Source of the DNA: Chlorogloea sp. CCALA 695
GTDB lineage: Bacteria > Cyanobacteriota > Cyanobacteriia > Cyanobacteriales > Chroococcidiopsidaceae
Direction: 5' to 3'
DNA length: 64,000 nt
NCBI RefSeq assembly: GCF_003003885.1
Contig: NZ_PVWN01000002.1
Coordinates: forward strand, 162,668-226,667
The position numbers were made by a program, and so were the translations under genes. Of the stretch, positions 37,451 to 46,839 are shown one piece after another; within the stretch, counting starts at the first letter, position 1, and every line of letters begins with the position of its first letter. The notes under the pieces were generated by a model. It was given only the letters and a program-made list of their open reading frames with translations, did not search any database and was not told the DNA's origin.

Positions 37451-39978
37451 GAAATATTTTTTAGTAACAAATCGCGCCAGGGTTGCAATGCTAAGTCTAA
37501 TTGGGGTTCGTAGATGCTTGAAGGCAGCAATCCAGCAAATAAGTTTGTGATTGCCCCGTTTTCAACTACAGGTAAAAAATCAACGGGGAATGGGCCATCA
37601 TTGTGACGGCTAATAACTCCAAAACCCGCACGGCTACGGCGATATTGTTGAGTAGGAGCTTTTTGTTTTAGCCACTGTTCAAAAGTTGCGGAAGCATCCA
37701 TGCTACTAGCTAAGTCTTGAACTAATTGCGGTGAGGGGATACTAGAATTAGTTGTAATTAAAGCTGATTGGATTAGAGTTTGTCTATTGGCAGGATCTAG
37801 CCAAGCTGCGATCGCCTTATTTGCTGCTTGATCTCTTAATATTGGTTTACCTTCTGCTAAGTCCAACACTTGCAATCCTAAAACCGCTTTAGCAGCTTCC
37901 CAATTAGCGCGAGATGCTTGATAATTTCCTTGCCACCAATGCAACCCACCTAGGCAATAACGCAAGTAACTGTCAAGTGGTGAAGGTTTTTGTAATAAAA
38001 CAGTATATTTTGCTACTAAGCGATTAATAACTTGAGTATAAATTGGCTTTAATTGAGGTGAATTCCAAATTGGGCTAGTAATAATAATTGGATCTCGCAA
38101 AGCTTCTAAAGTCATAGCTTCAACGCCTAAATCTGTTTTTCCTTGAGCCAGTAAGCTTAAACCCAAACCATAAAATACACCTCGTTTTGCACTCATCAAT
38201 TGAGTAGAACGAGCAAATTCTTTTGTAGCTTTTGTAGCATCGCCTTTAGCCATTAGCAACCAAGCTAAATTTGTATGCCCAAATTCTTGATTTGGTGAAA
38301 CCTTTACACCTGTAGTAAACCAAGAGATTCCAGCTTCAATTAGTTTTTTTCGCTCTTGGGGATTGCTGGTTTGCAAGCCTCTATCGCCCAAATTCCAGCC
38401 TAATTGATAGGGATAATAAGGTTCCCAAGGTGCTAATTGATTTGCTTGAGTTAATCGCTGAGTAAATTCTGTTACTAATTGGGCTTTTTGTTCGGGAGTT
38501 TGATTGTCTTGTTGGGTTAAAGCCAAAAATCCAACACTAGAAGCATTCCAAGCCGAGTGGATGGGAAATAACCAAACTATCATTGCTAAAAGTATGCCCA
38601 ATCCTCCTAAAGTTAAGCCAGAAACTATTTTAAGTGGGATTATTGCTGGTGTTGCTACTGGGCGAAAAATTGTCGCCAATACTGCAATATAAATTATAAT
38701 TGTGCCGCTAATACAAATATTATCTAATTGATAATCTGTAAGACTATTTATGCCGTAAGCAAGCAAACCAGCGTAGATACTATAAACAAAAATTTGCTCA
38801 GTATTAGTTTGAGTTTGTGAGTGGTGTAATACCCATTTAAAACCTAGGTAAATTAAAAGTGCGATCGCACTTACTAGTATAGCAATTCCACTTAATCCCA
38901 ATTCTGCCCAAAGATGCGCCGGAGTGCTATGCAATTGATAAGCAAGTTCTGCCTCTCGTCCTGCCCAAGTGGGGCGATATTGTTGATATAGTAATGGTAC
39001 GCTTCCCGGTGCTGCACCAAAAATTAGATGGTTAATACCTATTTTCCAGCCTGTAGTTGCCGTAATTATTCTGTAGGCAAATTCACCACCGCCTGTACCT
39101 GAAAGCACCGCAGAAATTAAAGTGTTTAAGCGATTATTTGCTAACACTAAAAAGCTGAAAATAACGAGAATTGCCACACCTGCTAAACAAAGCCAAAGTC
39201 GCGGTAAGTTACTGCGAATAAGCAGAAAAATAAAGCTAATAATACCTACTATAATTAAACCCAGCCATCCACCTCTAGAACTTGTAGAGTACAAGTCTAT
39301 TAAACCTAAAATTACCGTACTTACCCATAAATAACGCCGCCAGCCACTTTGAATAATACTTAAAGCAATTAGTAAAGGTATGGCTAATAATAAATAACCA
39401 GCAACATAATTTTGATGTCCAATAGGGAAGCCATTTCGTAACGTAATTATCGAAAAGTCAAAAGGCAAGCTAATATTGTAGGTTTGCTTAATTTCATCTA
39501 AACGATTTAATTCGGGTAAAACTATTTGGCTAAACCATAAAGTCAGACTAATTATAATAAATCCTAAGTTTAAATACCCCTGTCCTACTAATAGTTTGTA
39601 ATAGCGCTCCGATGACTGACTTAACCAATTATTTATAGCGTACAACGCTGCTAATAAACACAATCCCGCCCAACTATACCATCGTGCTTGGTTTGGATAC
39701 GGTGCAAACGCTGCGGAAATTATTAAAATAATCGCTAATAATCCTACAATCCAATCTAATTTATTGCCTAATAATTGAATTGTTTTTTGTTGCCATAACT
39801 GCCACAATAACCACAAGCAAGGAAACATCAAACCCGCTTGCCATAAAAACACCCAAGGCCAAGTTACAAATTGAGTATTGCTATCAGGCAAAAGTGTAAG
39901 TAAGCCATAAAAAATTGCTACTAATAGCCCAATTATCTTACCTTCTGTTTGACTATCAAGGCGCATTTCATTTTTCAT
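37432..39978 (-). CDS. O-antigen ligase/Wzy-like membrane protein with C-terminal helical repeats
   Basis: An 848-residue protein. Residues about 1-470 hold eleven or twelve membrane segments around the Wzy_C-type periplasmic region (HSTPAHLWAELGLSGIAILV, GFPIGHQNYVAGYLLLAIPL). The rest is soluble with TPR-like repeats (WLLMAKGDATKATKEFARST, YGLGLSLLAQGKTDLGVEAM). Members polymerise or ligate surface sugars. It opens the six-gene leftward polysaccharide cluster at its 3' side, eight bases after the sugar transferase. Confidence 0.83.
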   Translation of the reverse strand: MKNEMRLDSQTEGKIIGLLVAIFYGLLTLLPDSNTQFVTWPWVFLWQAGLMFPCLWLLWQLWQQKTIQLLGNKLDWIVGLLAIILIISAAFAPYPNQARWYSWAGLCLLAALYAINNWLSQSSERYYKLLVGQGYLNLGFIIISLTLWFSQIVLPELNRLDEIKQTYNISLPFDFSIITLRNGFPIGHQNYVAGYLLLAIPLLIALSIIQSGWRRYLWVSTVILGLIDLYSTSSRGGWLGLIIVGIISFIFLLIRSNLPRLWLCLAGVAILVIFSFLVLANNRLNTLISAVLSGTGGGEFAYRIITATTGWKIGINHLIFGAAPGSVPLLYQQYRPTWAGREAELAYQLHSTPAHLWAELGLSGIAILVSAIALLIYLGFKWVLHHSQTQTNTEQIFVYSIYAGLLAYGINSLTDYQLDNICISGTIIIYIAVLATIFRPVATPAIIPLKIVSGLTLGGLGILLAMIVWLFPIHSAWNASSVGFLALTQQDNQTPEQKAQLVTEFTQRLTQANQLAPWEPYYPYQLGWNLGDRGLQTSNPQERKKLIEAGISWFTTGVKVSPNQEFGHTNLAWLLMAKGDATKATKEFARSTQLMSAKRGVFYGLGLSLLAQGKTDLGVEAMTLEALRDPIIITSPIWNSPQLKPIYTQVINRLVAKYTVLLQKPSPLDSYLRYCLGGLHWWQGNYQASRANWEAAKAVLGLQVLDLAEGKPILRDQAANKAIAAWLDPANRQTLIQSALITTNSSIPSPQLVQDLASSMDASATFEQWLKQKAPTQQYRRSRAGFGVISRHNDGPFPVDFLPVVENGAITNLFAGLLPSSIYEPQLDLALQPWRDLLLKNISVMGNG

Positions 39979-39986
39979 AATTACCT

Positions 39987-41447
39987 TTAATAAGCACCTT
40001 TGCCAAACAGAACAATTCTCACTGTATCAATTAAAATATCTAAATCTAAATTGAAAGACCAGTTATCAATATAATAAAGATCCAAGCGCACAGCATCAGC
40101 AAAATCATTAATATTAGACCGCCCCGAAACTTGCCAAAGTCCAGTAATACCAGGCAAAACTTGATGACGAATATGATGCCAAGTCGCAAAACGTTCTACA
40201 TCTCGTAAAGGCAAAGGACGCGGGCCAACTAAGCTCATTTGCCCTAATAAAACATTAACTAATTGCGGTAACTCGTCAATACTGGTACGTCTAAGAAAGC
40301 GCCCGACAAAAGTAATTCGCGGGTCGTTTTTAATTTTGAACATTACACCGTCATTAACTTCGTTATTTTGTTCTAAAGTTTTTTGTAAAGTAACAGCATT
40401 AGCTACCATAGTGCGAAACTTCCAGACTTGAAATACCTTGCCATGCAACCCCATTCGTTCTTGACAAAAGAAAATAGAACCAGGGGAAGAAAGTTTAATA
40501 GCGATCGCACTAGCAACAAATATCGGGGATAGTATAATCAGTCCTAGTAAAGCCCCACAAATATCCAACAACCGCTTAAACCTATAGTCCCAGCCGCTAA
40601 TTAAGGGAAGCTCTAATAATAGTGTTGGCAATCCGGCAAAAACTTCAGGAACACCGCGCCGATGGAGCATTTCTAAGCTAGAAGGAATTAAACGCATACT
40701 AATTCCCAACCGCCGCAATTGCCAATATAAAGTAGAAGCTAACTCGGTTTGAGGTAAGTTTTCGACTAATACTTCTCGTGCGTGAGAAGCCTTGATTTTG
40801 TCGATAGTAGTTGTAGCATTAGCAGTACAAGCAAGGGCTGCACCTACTACTTTATATGGCGATTTCTGTAATACTTTACCTAAAATGGGCAGGCGATCGC
40901 CATTAGCAATTAAAAATACTGAAACTGGTGGATGATACCTGTCAAATTGACGCAAAATCAAGGTTGTAACTAGCCGCAACCCAATAACTAAGAAGATACT
41001 GCTAAACCAAGCCGTAAAAAAGAGCGATCGCGGTGGATCTAATTTAGGATCGTAGAAGTATCCCAGCACCAAAGACATTAAATAAATTACACTGACCAAT
41101 TGACCAGAAAGGATGTAGTTTTTCTGTTGAGTAGAGAAGCTATAAAGCCCCCCATAAGCAAATAATAAAAATGTACAGCCTGCAAATAGCCAAAATAAAC
41201 TAGGTAAACCCAGCCATTCCCACCAAGCTAGTTGAGGCGGAACGGGAGAGTAAAATTTATTCCAATGTTCGGCAAATCGCCAAGCTAAAGCCAGCGCTAG
41301 TAAATCGCTTAATAATAATGCCACCACTCGGTAAGCTAGGCTGTTAAATATTTGTTGGGGTTGAAAGCTACCAGGGGCGCGAATATCATTTTTATAACGA
41401 GTGCCAGATAGTTTATTCATAACCGCAGGGCTGACTATTGGGAGCAA
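39987..41447 (-). CDS. Polyprenyl-phosphate sugar-1-phosphate transferase (exopolysaccharide initiation)
   Basis: A 486-residue WbaP/WcaJ-type initiating transferase. Four or five N-terminal membrane segments, a CoA-binding-like cytosolic region ([20 protein letters not shown]), then the catalytic bacterial sugar-transferase domain with [38 protein letters not shown] and [20 protein letters not shown]. It loads the first sugar phosphate on undecaprenyl phosphate. The donor sugar is not predictable. Confidence 0.9.
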   Translation of the reverse strand: MLPIVSPAVMNKLSGTRYKNDIRAPGSFQPQQIFNSLAYRVVALLLSDLLALALAWRFAEHWNKFYSPVPPQLAWWEWLGLPSLFWLFAGCTFLLFAYGGLYSFSTQQKNYILSGQLVSVIYLMSLVLGYFYDPKLDPPRSLFFTAWFSSIFLVIGLRLVTTLILRQFDRYHPPVSVFLIANGDRLPILGKVLQKSPYKVVGAALACTANATTTIDKIKASHAREVLVENLPQTELASTLYWQLRRLGISMRLIPSSLEMLHRRGVPEVFAGLPTLLLELPLISGWDYRFKRLLDICGALLGLIILSPIFVASAIAIKLSSPGSIFFCQERMGLHGKVFQVWKFRTMVANAVTLQKTLEQNNEVNDGVMFKIKNDPRITFVGRFLRRTSIDELPQLVNVLLGQMSLVGPRPLPLRDVERFATWHHIRHQVLPGITGLWQVSGRSNINDFADAVRLDLYYIDNWSFNLDLDILIDTVRIVLFGKGAY

Positions 41448-41515
41448 CTAACTTAGTATTCCCCAAAAGCCTAGAAAATCTGACTTAGAAATAAATTATT
41501 TAGCAAATCCAATGT

Positions 41516-41535
41516 TAGAGACGTTGCATTGCAAC
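41516..41535. repeat. Half copy of dispersed palindrome
   Basis: TAGAGACGTTGCATTGCAAC is identical to the first 20 bases of the perfect palindrome at 13408-13434, but the right arm is lost after CAAC. It lies in the 102-base gap between the WecG-type gene and the sugar transferase gene. It looks like a decayed copy of a repeat family. Confidence 0.75.
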
Positions 41536-41549
41536 TAAAATTCCTAGGT

Positions 41550-42338
41550 TTAATCAGCAACACCCGATTTTTTAGCAGAAAAAAATTGATTTTTGCACAG
41601 TTGCAGCCCAAACAAAACTATAAAAGCCGGATTATTGACTAAATATCGTCGCCACAACCTTCTAGGTTCCATCGCAAAGCGGTAAAGCCACTCTAAACCC
41701 AACTTCATCATCCAGCGCGGAGACTGGGAAACATCGCCGCTATGAAAACTAAAAGCTGCACCTACCCCCACCATTACAGCTTGTAACAATCCCTGTTGTC
41801 TTGCCATCCATTCCTCTTGTTTGGGACAACCTAAACCTACCAATACAATCCCCGCACCGGAAGCGTGAATGCGGTTAATATCGGTGGTTTCTTCTGCGCT
41901 TGTCAAAAGTCGAAAGGGGGGAGAATGAACCCCAGCAATTACCAAAGTAGGAAAACGTTGTTTTAAATTAGTTTGCAATTTAGCCAACACCGCCTCTGTA
42001 CCGCCATATAGGTAAATCGGGATGCCTTCAGTAGCGGCTTTTTCGCACAATTCAAGCATCAAATCGGGCCCATAAACTCTAGGTTGTCCAGCGACTCCAA
42101 GCAGCCTTAAAGCCCACACTAGGGGCATCCCATCGGGTGTTGCGATCGCCGCTCCATTGATAATTTGCTGATAGTGTGGTTGCCAGTAAGCAGTCATTAC
42201 TACGTGGACATTTGCCGCCACAACGTAACAAGAGGTTTTATTCCTAGCCCAAATAATAATGCGACTTGTCGTATCTTTATAGCTGGTTTCATAAACTTGA
42301 GTAGCCAGAATGTATTTAGATGGGCAACTTAAAAGCAT
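41550..42338 (-). CDS. WecG/TagA/CpsF family glycosyltransferase
   Basis: A 262-residue GT26 enzyme transferring a (often N-acetylmannosamine-type) sugar to a lipid-linked acceptor. The family boxes are VVAANVHVVMTAYWQP, ATPDGMPLVWALRLLG (catalytic aspartate), RVYGPDLMLELCE and VLVGLGCPKQEEWMA. The first 25 residues look unlike other members and the true start could be later. Located between the GT4 gene (six-base gap) and the sugar transferase. Confidence 0.9.
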   Translation of the reverse strand: MLLSCPSKYILATQVYETSYKDTTSRIIIWARNKTSCYVVAANVHVVMTAYWQPHYQQIINGAAIATPDGMPLVWALRLLGVAGQPRVYGPDLMLELCEKAATEGIPIYLYGGTEAVLAKLQTNLKQRFPTLVIAGVHSPPFRLLTSAEETTDINRIHASGAGIVLVGLGCPKQEEWMARQQGLLQAVMVGVGAAFSFHSGDVSQSPRWMMKLGLEWLYRFAMEPRRLWRRYLVNNPAFIVLFGLQLCKNQFFSAKKSGVAD

Positions 42339-42344
42339 TTTTTA

Positions 42345-43532
42345 TTATGAAGCCTTTAATACTTGTTGATAAACTTGCTCAGTGCGATCGGCTATTTTCT
42401 GCCAAGTGTAACGCGATGCTACTTTTTGTTTTCCAGCTTCACCCATTGCTTGAGCTTTAGTAGGATTCTGTAGTAAATAAATAATTCTTTCGGCTATTTG
42501 GTTCGATTCTTGCTCTACCAAGTACCCATCAACGCCATCAGCGATTACTTCTGCAACTGCGGGGATGTTACAGCCAATTACAGGTTTACCCAAGCTCCAA
42601 GCTTCTGTATACACTCCTCCAAAGCTTTCTTGAGTGGAGGGAACGCAAAGCAAACTAGAAGATGCGATCGCATTTGTTTTTGTCTGTAAATCTACTTTGC
42701 CTAAACTATGAATCCGCTTGTCGTTTACGGACACAAAATATTGTTCTGATTTTCCTACCGATGGCCCAATAAATACAAAATGTAGATCAGGCAGTTTTTG
42801 CCAAACTAATGCCGCCGCTTCAATTACTTGCTGATAGCCTTTATACGGGTAGTGTTGCCCTAAAAACAATACAAAAGGTGCTTCAATTTGATACTTGTTT
42901 CTAAAAGCGGCGCTTTCAGCCACAGGAGCTAAACTTGCGCCCATACCTGTAATTGTAATTCGGTCTGCTTTTACACCTAAATCTATCAAAATCTGCTTTT
43001 CGGCATTAGTCAAGGCAATTACCATATCTGCCATTTGGTAAAGTTTGATATAGGCTTTGTAACGCCATCCTACCCAACGCGGATGATGTACAGGAGTAAA
43101 AATAAACGGAATATCGTAGCGTTTGGCTGCTTGATAAGACGCATAACTTAGCCCTTCTCTACCAATTCGCACATTGTGAATTAAATCAGCTTTAGCTGCG
43201 TAAGCTAACAAATGTTGTTCTAAACAAGCAGCAATTGGCGGTAATGCCAGATTCATCAAAGGGTAATAAATTGGCAAATAAGGAGCAACTTGCAGCTTTT
43301 CCCGTATAGAAAGCCCCAATCGATGTACGGGTATATTATCAACAGTGTAATTGTAATTGTTGGTTGGCGATCGCACTGTTGTACCCAGCAACCAGTCTGT
43401 GCGGTTTGTATCCCATTGACTAACTACTTGAATAGAGTGCCTTAATTGTAATTGTTGAGCAATGTAATGCTGATGAAGTTGAGCGCCGCCAATATAAGGT
43501 GGATAAGCTGTCAGCGTGTAAAGTAGTTGCAT
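42345..43532 (-). CDS. GT4 family glycosyltransferase
   Basis: A 395-residue GT-B enzyme. The N-terminal domain has GGAQLHQHYIAQQLQ for acceptor binding. The C-terminal domain has VLFLGQHYPYKGYQQVIEAA and the donor-binding EX7E region in PSTQESFGGVYTEAWSLGKP. Soluble, retaining mechanism expected. The sugar is unknown. Six bases from each neighbour, so clearly in one operon. Confidence 0.9.
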   Translation of the reverse strand: MQLLYTLTAYPPYIGGAQLHQHYIAQQLQLRHSIQVVSQWDTNRTDWLLGTTVRSPTNNYNYTVDNIPVHRLGLSIREKLQVAPYLPIYYPLMNLALPPIAACLEQHLLAYAAKADLIHNVRIGREGLSYASYQAAKRYDIPFIFTPVHHPRWVGWRYKAYIKLYQMADMVIALTNAEKQILIDLGVKADRITITGMGASLAPVAESAAFRNKYQIEAPFVLFLGQHYPYKGYQQVIEAAALVWQKLPDLHFVFIGPSVGKSEQYFVSVNDKRIHSLGKVDLQTKTNAIASSSLLCVPSTQESFGGVYTEAWSLGKPVIGCNIPAVAEVIADGVDGYLVEQESNQIAERIIYLLQNPTKAQAMGEAGKQKVASRYTWQKIADRTEQVYQQVLKAS

Positions 43533-43538
43533 AATGAC

Positions 43539-44834
43539 TCATTTATTAGCCGCTATTTTATAAACTTCAACAGTTTGTTCTGCACACTTTTTCCAGCTAA
43601 ATTTACTAGCTTGTTCAAGAGAAAGCAGCGACATTTGCGCGCGAAGTTTTGAATTATTTACGACATCAAGCATTGCTTGACATAGTTCATCAGATTGTGT
43701 GGGATCGATGGTAATTCCCGCATTACCAACTACTTCAGGTAAAGAACTTGTGTTAGAAGTAATTACAGGAATACCACATTGCATTGCTTCTAAAGGCGGT
43801 AGTCCAAAACCTTCGTACAGTGAAGGATAGACAAAGGCGATCGCACCGCTATAAATTGCACTTAAATCGTTGTCTGGTATGTACCCTGTAAAAATTATTC
43901 TTGACTTCAATTGAGAGTTTTTTTCAACTATCTCAAAAATATCTTTGTTTTTCCAGCCACTTACACCAACCAGTACCAGGTTCAAATCTAAATTTGGGTT
44001 TTCTGTAACAATCTGGCAAAAACATTTAATTAATAAAGTTAAGTTTTTGCGTGGCTCAAGAGTAGAAATACTTAATAAATAAGGACTTTCAGATATGTTG
44101 TGACTTTTAAGTACAGATTTTATGATTGATATTTCATTGACAGGATAAAATTTTTTACTAGCAGCTAAAGGCGTAACAAAAACTCTCTCAGGGTTTATTC
44201 TTGTACGCTGGCAAAAGTCATTTTTAGTATGTTGAGAAATACAAATAATCCAATCTTTGTTAAAATCGATGCTTTCTAAAGTTTTAATAAACTGACGATT
44301 GACTTTAGGAGTTACAACTTTGGGGAATAATATTGGAATTAAATCATAAATAGTTAATACTCTAGGTGTACTTCCTAATATATTACTTGATGGCAAAGGA
44401 TAATAAGAAGAATGATACAAATCATATTTTTTATCTATATTTTTCACATCAACATTTATCTTAGCAGCTAGCTCAAGCAAGATTTTGAAACCTTGAGCAG
44501 ACTTATATATTAAAGGATGATTTTGAACAGAAAATTGAATTAATGACCGATGTAAGTTTACAGCAGAAAGATAAATATTATCTAAGTTTAGCTTGCTACC
44601 ATAACACGAGTCCAAATATTTTTTAGGTTCAGAGTTAAAGCTTTCTAAGTATAAGTTGGCACTTATTTCATCCCAAAGGGTACTTGTTTGATTCAAGGCG
44701 ATCGCCATTAAGTCTACATTTGATTGAGCAGCTATTGCTAAAAACAAAGCTTCTACTACTCGAAAAACTCCTGTTCTAGCTTTAGGATTCAAATAGCCTG
44801 CCCCTAAAATAGAGATATCATAAGCGACTTTCAT
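43539..44834 (-). CDS. GT4 family glycosyltransferase (mannosyltransferase-like)
   Basis: A 431-residue GT-B enzyme. [20 protein letters not shown] opens the C-terminal domain and [20 protein letters not shown] holds the two donor-binding glutamates, a pattern common in WbaZ/MtfB-like mannosyltransferases. The long N-terminal half (to about 235) is AT-rich and poorly conserved, as is normal for acceptor domains. It follows the GT2 gene after a 76-base gap. Confidence 0.88.
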   Translation of the reverse strand: MKVAYDISILGAGYLNPKARTGVFRVVEALFLAIAAQSNVDLMAIALNQTSTLWDEISANLYLESFNSEPKKYLDSCYGSKLNLDNIYLSAVNLHRSLIQFSVQNHPLIYKSAQGFKILLELAAKINVDVKNIDKKYDLYHSSYYPLPSSNILGSTPRVLTIYDLIPILFPKVVTPKVNRQFIKTLESIDFNKDWIICISQHTKNDFCQRTRINPERVFVTPLAASKKFYPVNEISIIKSVLKSHNISESPYLLSISTLEPRKNLTLLIKCFCQIVTENPNLDLNLVLVGVSGWKNKDIFEIVEKNSQLKSRIIFTGYIPDNDLSAIYSGAIAFVYPSLYEGFGLPPLEAMQCGIPVITSNTSSLPEVVGNAGITIDPTQSDELCQAMLDVVNNSKLRAQMSLLSLEQASKFSWKKCAEQTVEVYKIAANK

Positions 44835-44910
44835 ATTTTAGCTATTAATAATTACTGCGAATTTGCGCTTAAGTATAAAGCTTTCCGTAACAAATCATAG
44901 ATTTATTCTT

Positions 44911-45807
44911 TCATACTATGCTTTTCTTAGAAACAATGCTTTTTAACCAAGTCCTATATTTTAGGGGAAATGCACTAACAATAATTGCTATAAATATAAA
45001 TTTTATAATCCTTTCATAAAAATAAAACCATAAACCATGTATTCCAAGCATGACTATATAATAATTTAATTCTGCTTTCCAGTAATATGGTGATTTTATA
45101 GTAAAACGTTCATTCCAAATATCTATAAAAGAACGACGGGTAGTCATCCAGGATGTATGCTCATGATCGTTTTCACAAAATGCAACGGCCTCTCCAACGA
45201 TCAAAAGCTTATATCCTTTTTGTTTAGCTATATGAGTATAAGTTGTATCCCCATGATATTGCGGGAATAAATGAGCTTGAGGATAACCAATAGCTTGAAC
45301 AACGCTTTTATTTATACATACTATGTTTCCACATAAACCGTCACATTCTAAGACGGAGTTAGGTAAAGCATGAACAGGTACAATTTTGTTTTTACCTATA
45401 ATACCGCCATAGCTAGGAATAAGCGTATCAGGATTCAAAGATTGACCACCTGCAATTATTTTTGAATCATTTTTACAGATATTTAAAAGTTTGTTGATTG
45501 TATCTTGTTGGGGGTAGCAGTCATCATTTAGCCAAACAAAAAACTCTGCTCCTTGTTCGTAAGCATATTCCATTCCTTTTTTAATTGCACCTGTCCACCA
45601 TAAGTTACCATCTCCTTGTAAGACAGCAACTTCTGGATATAAGCTATGGATAGCTTCTGTAGTTCCATCTATAGAGCCATCATCAACAATAACTATATGA
45701 TAGCGGTTCAAATCACCGCGTAAATGGAGATTTTCAAGACATTTTAGAGTGACATTTTTTCGATTATGTACTGGAACAATTACATAGACAGATTCTCTAG
45801 GATTCAT
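44911..45807 (-). CDS. GT2 family glycosyltransferase with C-terminal membrane segments
   Basis: A 298-residue GT-A enzyme. VYVIVPVHNRKNVTLKCLEN and HIVIVDDGSIDGTTEAI form the nucleotide-sugar fold, and FVWLNDDCYPQ is the DxD-like metal site. One or two hydrophobic helices at about 245-285 suggest membrane association. The first gene of the leftward exopolysaccharide operon. Lower GC than its neighbours is compatible with exchange of this locus between strains. Confidence 0.88.
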   Translation of the reverse strand: MNPRESVYVIVPVHNRKNVTLKCLENLHLRGDLNRYHIVIVDDGSIDGTTEAIHSLYPEVAVLQGDGNLWWTGAIKKGMEYAYEQGAEFFVWLNDDCYPQQDTINKLLNICKNDSKIIAGGQSLNPDTLIPSYGGIIGKNKIVPVHALPNSVLECDGLCGNIVCINKSVVQAIGYPQAHLFPQYHGDTTYTHIAKQKGYKLLIVGEAVAFCENDHEHTSWMTTRRSFIDIWNERFTIKSPYYWKAELNYYIVMLGIHGLWFYFYERIIKFIFIAIIVSAFPLKYRTWLKSIVSKKSIV

Positions 45808-45984
45808 AGATAAATACTTAATTCATGTTTAAAAAGGATTAATACAATTATTCAGTTTTGGAGAATATACAAAAATACCGACTAGCAATGACACTTTTTG
45901 CATTTGTCACTGGCTTATCGGCTACACACTACTATATATGGCTCAGTTTGTGCTGCTGAACCTGGCGCTAAAAAACTATTTTAA

Positions 45985-46272
45985 TTAATATTCGCTTCTC
46001 CTTGTAACTCCGCCCTCGCGCCGATTGTCCTCTTTCGGCTTGGCTTTATTTACTCTCAACTGACGACCCATCCATTCTGCGCCGTCTAATTCAGTAATGG
46101 CGGTGTCTTCTTGGGCCTCCTCATTCATATCAACAAAGGCGAAACCTCGCAGCCGTCCGGTTTCTCGGTCTGTAGGCAAAACAATTCTTTTGATTGCGCC
46201 GTACTCCGCAAATACTGTTCTTAAGTCTTCTTCGGTAGCGCGGTAAGAGAGGTTTCCAACGTAAATAGTCAT
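45985..46272 (-). CDS. RRM RNA-binding protein (cyanobacterial Rbp)
   Basis: A 95-residue single-RRM protein. RNP2 is IYVGNLSY at 3-10 and RNP1 is RLRGFAFVDM near residue 40-49. The tail is short, charged and without the glycine-rich extension of RbpA1-type cold-inducible forms. Such proteins bind single-stranded RNA and in cyanobacteria can direct mRNA location. Confidence 0.93.
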   Translation of the reverse strand: MTIYVGNLSYRATEEDLRTVFAEYGAIKRIVLPTDRETGRLRGFAFVDMNEEAQEDTAITELDGAEWMGRQLRVNKAKPKEDNRREGGVTRRSEY

Positions 46273-46504
46273 AGAAGTGGCAATTTAGTCTGGACGATTA
46301 GCAAAAGCTTCAGACCGATAGACCGATAGATAACACTTTAATAAAATCTATCTGACTTATCAATGGCAAATCTAGATTTTTGTCTAATTAAATAGGCAGC
46401 AAGTCTAGGTTTCGACCACTGATGGGACTGAACTTAAACATACCGCCCCATAATAGCTTATCCCTACCTTACTTCAAGGTTATCTGGAATACAAAACTAC
46501 TTAT

Positions 46505-46531
46505 GGCGGTAAGCAACGCTTGCTTACCGCC
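46505..46531 (-). terminator. Stem-loop downstream of the small conserved gene
   Basis: GGCGGTAAGCA (46505-46515) pairs perfectly with TGCTTACCGCC (46521-46531) around a five-base loop, eight bases past the stop of the 73-residue gene on the minus strand. A moderate T content follows in that direction. A good candidate for the end of the transcript. Confidence 0.7.
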
Positions 46532-46539
46532 AAGAATAA

Positions 46540-46761
46540 TTAGTCGATAGAAATAGATTGAGGGCCTGTACTATTTCCATTGCGATCGCCATCAACGCTA
46601 AAACTACTATAAGCTGTAGTGCCGCCTTGCTGTTCGAGCCAACTTCTTACTGGATCGTCATTTAAGTTAAGGCGCAAAAAACCGGAGCAAAGTCCACCTA
46701 AAAACGATACTGGGTGCTGAGTCAATTCTTTGAAAAGGGGTGCTAATTCGTCTAAAAACAC
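46540..46761 (-). CDS. Small conserved cyanobacterial protein
   Basis: A 73-residue protein (MFLDELAPLFKELTQHPVSF, then LNLNDDPVRSWLEQQGG). No membrane segment or known motif. I recognise it only as the kind of short protein conserved across cyanobacteria next to unrelated genes. It follows the ribonucleotide reductase gene by 78 bases on the same strand and ends at a clear stem-loop. Confidence 0.65.
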   Translation of the reverse strand: MFLDELAPLFKELTQHPVSFLGGLCSGFLRLNLNDDPVRSWLEQQGGTTAYSSFSVDGDRNGNSTGPQSISID

Positions 46762-46839
46762 GATCTAAGTCTCCTTGTACTACTAGGCTAAAATTTTAAC
46801 GTATTCGTAACTATCCTTGCTCCTGTTGGGAATGCCTAT

